A program made the position numbers and the translations under genes. 7,640 bases of DNA from Schlesneria sp. (lineage in GTDB: Bacteria; Planctomycetota; Planctomycetia; Planctomycetales; Planctomycetaceae), in assembly GCA_025353525.1 (NCBI GenBank), contig JANXOO010000019.1, forward strand, positions 1-7,640, written 5' to 3'. This document shows, in pieces, positions 6,165-7,640 of this stretch. Each line of letters begins with the position of its first letter. Position 1 is the first letter of the stretch. The notes beneath the pieces are model-generated. The model did no database searches and was not told where the DNA came from. It saw nothing but the letters and a program-made list of their open reading frames with translations.

Positions 6165-7640
6165 TCAATCTCTGTGTAGAAACTCGTTACATCCAAACAA
6201 TGTGCGAACGCAGGCGGCCAGCGATTGAAGTTCCAGTCGATTCTGTCCGGAACGAACAAGTTCTTCGCGGTAGTCCTTCATAAACGCAATGGATTCGGCT
6301 CGCTCGATGTCCGTTGGCCAGCGTGCGATGGTCATGCGAAAAGCCAGACTGATTTGCCGGGATTCGTCCGCAGCGAGGGATTGCAGTCGGGATGCAAACT
6401 TCTCTGACTGGGCGTGGACGAACGAGTCGTTCAGGAAATACAGCGACTGTGTCGGCACAATCGTCGATGTTCGGTCGGGCGTCGTAGTGTTGGGGTCGGC
6501 ACCGTCGAACAGAGCCAGGAACGGGTGGCGTTTCAGGCGCCTTGTCATCAGATAGATGCTGCGTTTGTTGTGATCGTAGGTTTCATTGAAAGGACCGTGT
6601 TGCGAGAAGCCCCACGTCGTCGACGACGGAAACGGATGCTCGCGACCCGGCAGCGCGTCAAGTTCACCACTGACCGCGAGAATCGAGTCGCGAATCTCTT
6701 CGGCACTCAATCGCTGACGCGGGAATCCGACCAGGCATTCGTCAGATTGAGCCTGTGTCGGAGCCTGGTTGGGAGGGCGAAGCTCCTGCTGAGCCGCGAA
6801 TTGCACATCAATGTCGTTCGTGAGTAGCGGCTCGGCGGGAGCCTCGCCTTGCCATAGAGCGTCTCCCTCCCGTTGAGTCTTGCCTTGCCTTTGGGCCTGG
6901 TCTGACCGTTGCGGATTGCTGACTCGGGCGGCTTGCCGGTATGTGGCGCTCAACACGATCAAACGATGCATTGACTTGACCGACCAGCCGCTCTGCATGA
7001 ACTGATGGGCAAGGTGATCGAGTAATTCGGGATCTGACGGAGGCAGACCACGGACCCCGAAATCGTTCGAAGTCTTGACCAGTCCGGTTCCGAAATGGTA
7101 CTGCCAGATGCGGTTGACCATCACGCGCGCGAACAACGGATTGTCCCGGCTTGTAATCCATCGGGCGAGTTCCAGCCGTCCGCTGCCGGTTTTTGCAGTC
7201 AATTCCGGGTCGCCCCCGAGTACTTTGACAAACCCGCGCGGCACTTCATCACCCAATTGGTCCGGCTCGCCTCGCACATGAACACGCGCATCGTGCGGCG
7301 TCCCGTCGGTGACACCGTAGGCGTAATCGCAAGGTCCGACAGCAAGCAATTCATTCAATTCTCGCGTTGACCGAGCCGATTCTTCGGCAACGTCGGCGAG
7401 TTGTTTGCGCAGGCCAATCACTCGATCACGCCGATCCAGGTCCGCTGTTGTCGGCTCAACCGGTGGCCCGTCCTCTGGCAACAAGGCGGATTCGCCGATC
7501 AGGAAATTGTCGGTATCGAGTGAAGGGCGAATTCCAGGACGATGTCCGTAACTGTCGATAAACGTGAAATCGAGAATTCCGTCCCAACCCGACGCAAATG
7601 CGCCCGAAAACGCCGTTCTAACACCGGTGGTTGCAAAGAC
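6165..7640 (-). CDS. PSD1/DUF1553 domain protein; 5' end off the right edge
   Basis: The frame is open from the right edge to TGA at 6165: 491 residues with the N-terminus missing, so the DUF1549 half expected in a PSD1 protein is not visible. Residues count from the edge. The first 60 or so ('GVRTAFSGAFASGWDGILDF') are not recognised. A charged helical stretch follows (about 68-100), then the linker 'ARVHVRGEPDQLGDEVPRGF' (118-137). DUF1553 runs from SGRLELARWITSRDNPLFAR (153-172) through VMVNRIWQYHFGTGLV, 'SDPELLDHLA', 'HRLIVLSATYRQAA' and 'RQRLSAEEIRDSILAVSGELD' to 'RTSTIVPTQSLYFLNDSFV' and the end. Residues about 257-290 come from an inserted palindromic repeat (6772-6871), making the usual link between 'YRQAA' and the 'RQRLSAEEIRD' helix unusually long. 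First visible gene of the operon; function of the family is unknown. Confidence 0.93.
   Translation of the reverse strand, partial: VFATTGVRTAFSGAFASGWDGILDFTFIDSYGHRPGIRPSLDTDNFLIGESALLPEDGPPVEPTTADLDRRDRVIGLRKQLADVAEESARSTRELNELLAVGPCDYAYGVTDGTPHDARVHVRGEPDQLGDEVPRGFVKVLGGDPELTAKTGSGRLELARWITSRDNPLFARVMVNRIWQYHFGTGLVKTSNDFGVRGLPPSDPELLDHLAHQFMQSGWSVKSMHRLIVLSATYRQAARVSNPQRSDQAQRQGKTQREGDALWQGEAPAEPLLTNDIDVQFAAQQELRPPNQAPTQAQSDECLVGFPRQRLSAEEIRDSILAVSGELDALPGREHPFPSSTTWGFSQHGPFNETYDHNKRSIYLMTRRLKRHPFLALFDGADPNTTTPDRTSTIVPTQSLYFLNDSFVHAQSEKFASRLQSLAADESRQISLAFRMTIARWPTDIERAESIAFMKDYREELVRSGQNRLELQSLAACVRTLFGCNEFLHRD
6772..6871. mobile_element. 100-bp palindromic MITE/REP-like repeat inside the PSD1 gene
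   Basis: The ends are GGAGGG (6772-6777) and CCTCCC (6866-6871), immediately flanked by GTTG on both sides (6768-6771 and 6872-6875), like a 4-bp target duplication. Inside, 6776-6797 and 6827-6848 are complementary at 19 of 22 positions, with two of the three mismatches able to form G-U pairs in one strand. The loop is 29 bases. On the gene strand it encodes 'GEAPAEP' and, on the return arm, 'AAQQELRPP'. I recall similar 'GEAPAEP ... AARQEPRPP' strings in other planctomycete proteins, pointing to a dispersed repeat. No transposase is nearby, so any movement would be in trans. The mobile reading is inference. Confidence 0.6.

Noticed and set aside
6154..6168. TTG at 6168 as the DUF1501 start
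   Set aside because: It would give a neat TTGA overlap with the PSD1 stop, but an ATG lies four codons later before the Tat motif, and TTG has no better ribosome site; kept only as an alternative.
6165..7484. TTG at 7484 as the start of the PSD1 protein
   Set aside because: The frame stays open to the right edge and the DUF1549 half of the family is still missing, so the true start lies outside the window.

Overview
The window looks like chromosomal DNA from a planctomycete (Planctomycetota). It holds two DUF1501 proteins with twin-arginine N-termini, a PSD1/DUF1553 protein, a PadR regulator next to a membrane protein with a HAAS-type N-terminal domain, and planctomycete-style repeats. All supported genes lie on the minus strand. 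The plus-strand open frames read as shadows. I identified families by recalled motifs, not by searching.

Layout, left to right. (1) 1-1846: a membrane-anchored protein whose C-terminus lies beyond the left edge. It has a HAAS-like domain, one transmembrane helix and duplicated STN/secretin-N-like modules. (2) 1942-2295: a PadR repressor. Its upstream region carries a plausible promoter overlapped by three 15-bp-spaced repeats that also form a dyad, a good candidate for autoregulation of the padR-HAAS pair. (3) 2425-3834: a DUF1501 protein with its own possible promoter. (4) 3835-4351: a 517-bp stretch without a convincing gene, containing a 110-bp inverted repeat of the ACCACAGAG...CTCTGTGGT type. 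(5) 4352-7640: an operon transcribed leftward, PSD1/DUF1553 (5' end beyond the right edge), then DUF1501, then rhodanese. The rhodanese and DUF1501 overlap by ATGA, and the PSD1 stop lies within a few bases of the DUF1501 start.

How the genes may work together. PSD1 and DUF1501 genes are habitual neighbours in planctomycetes and are predicted to be exported; their substrate is unknown. Here a small cytoplasmic rhodanese with a Cys-Gly-Cys-Gly tail is translationally coupled to that pair. The padR and HAAS-STN genes form a separate regulator/target unit. The most unusual structural feature is a 100-bp palindromic repeat lying in frame inside the PSD1 gene, bounded by GTTG direct repeats. No gene symbol is assigned because none of these families has a secure one.
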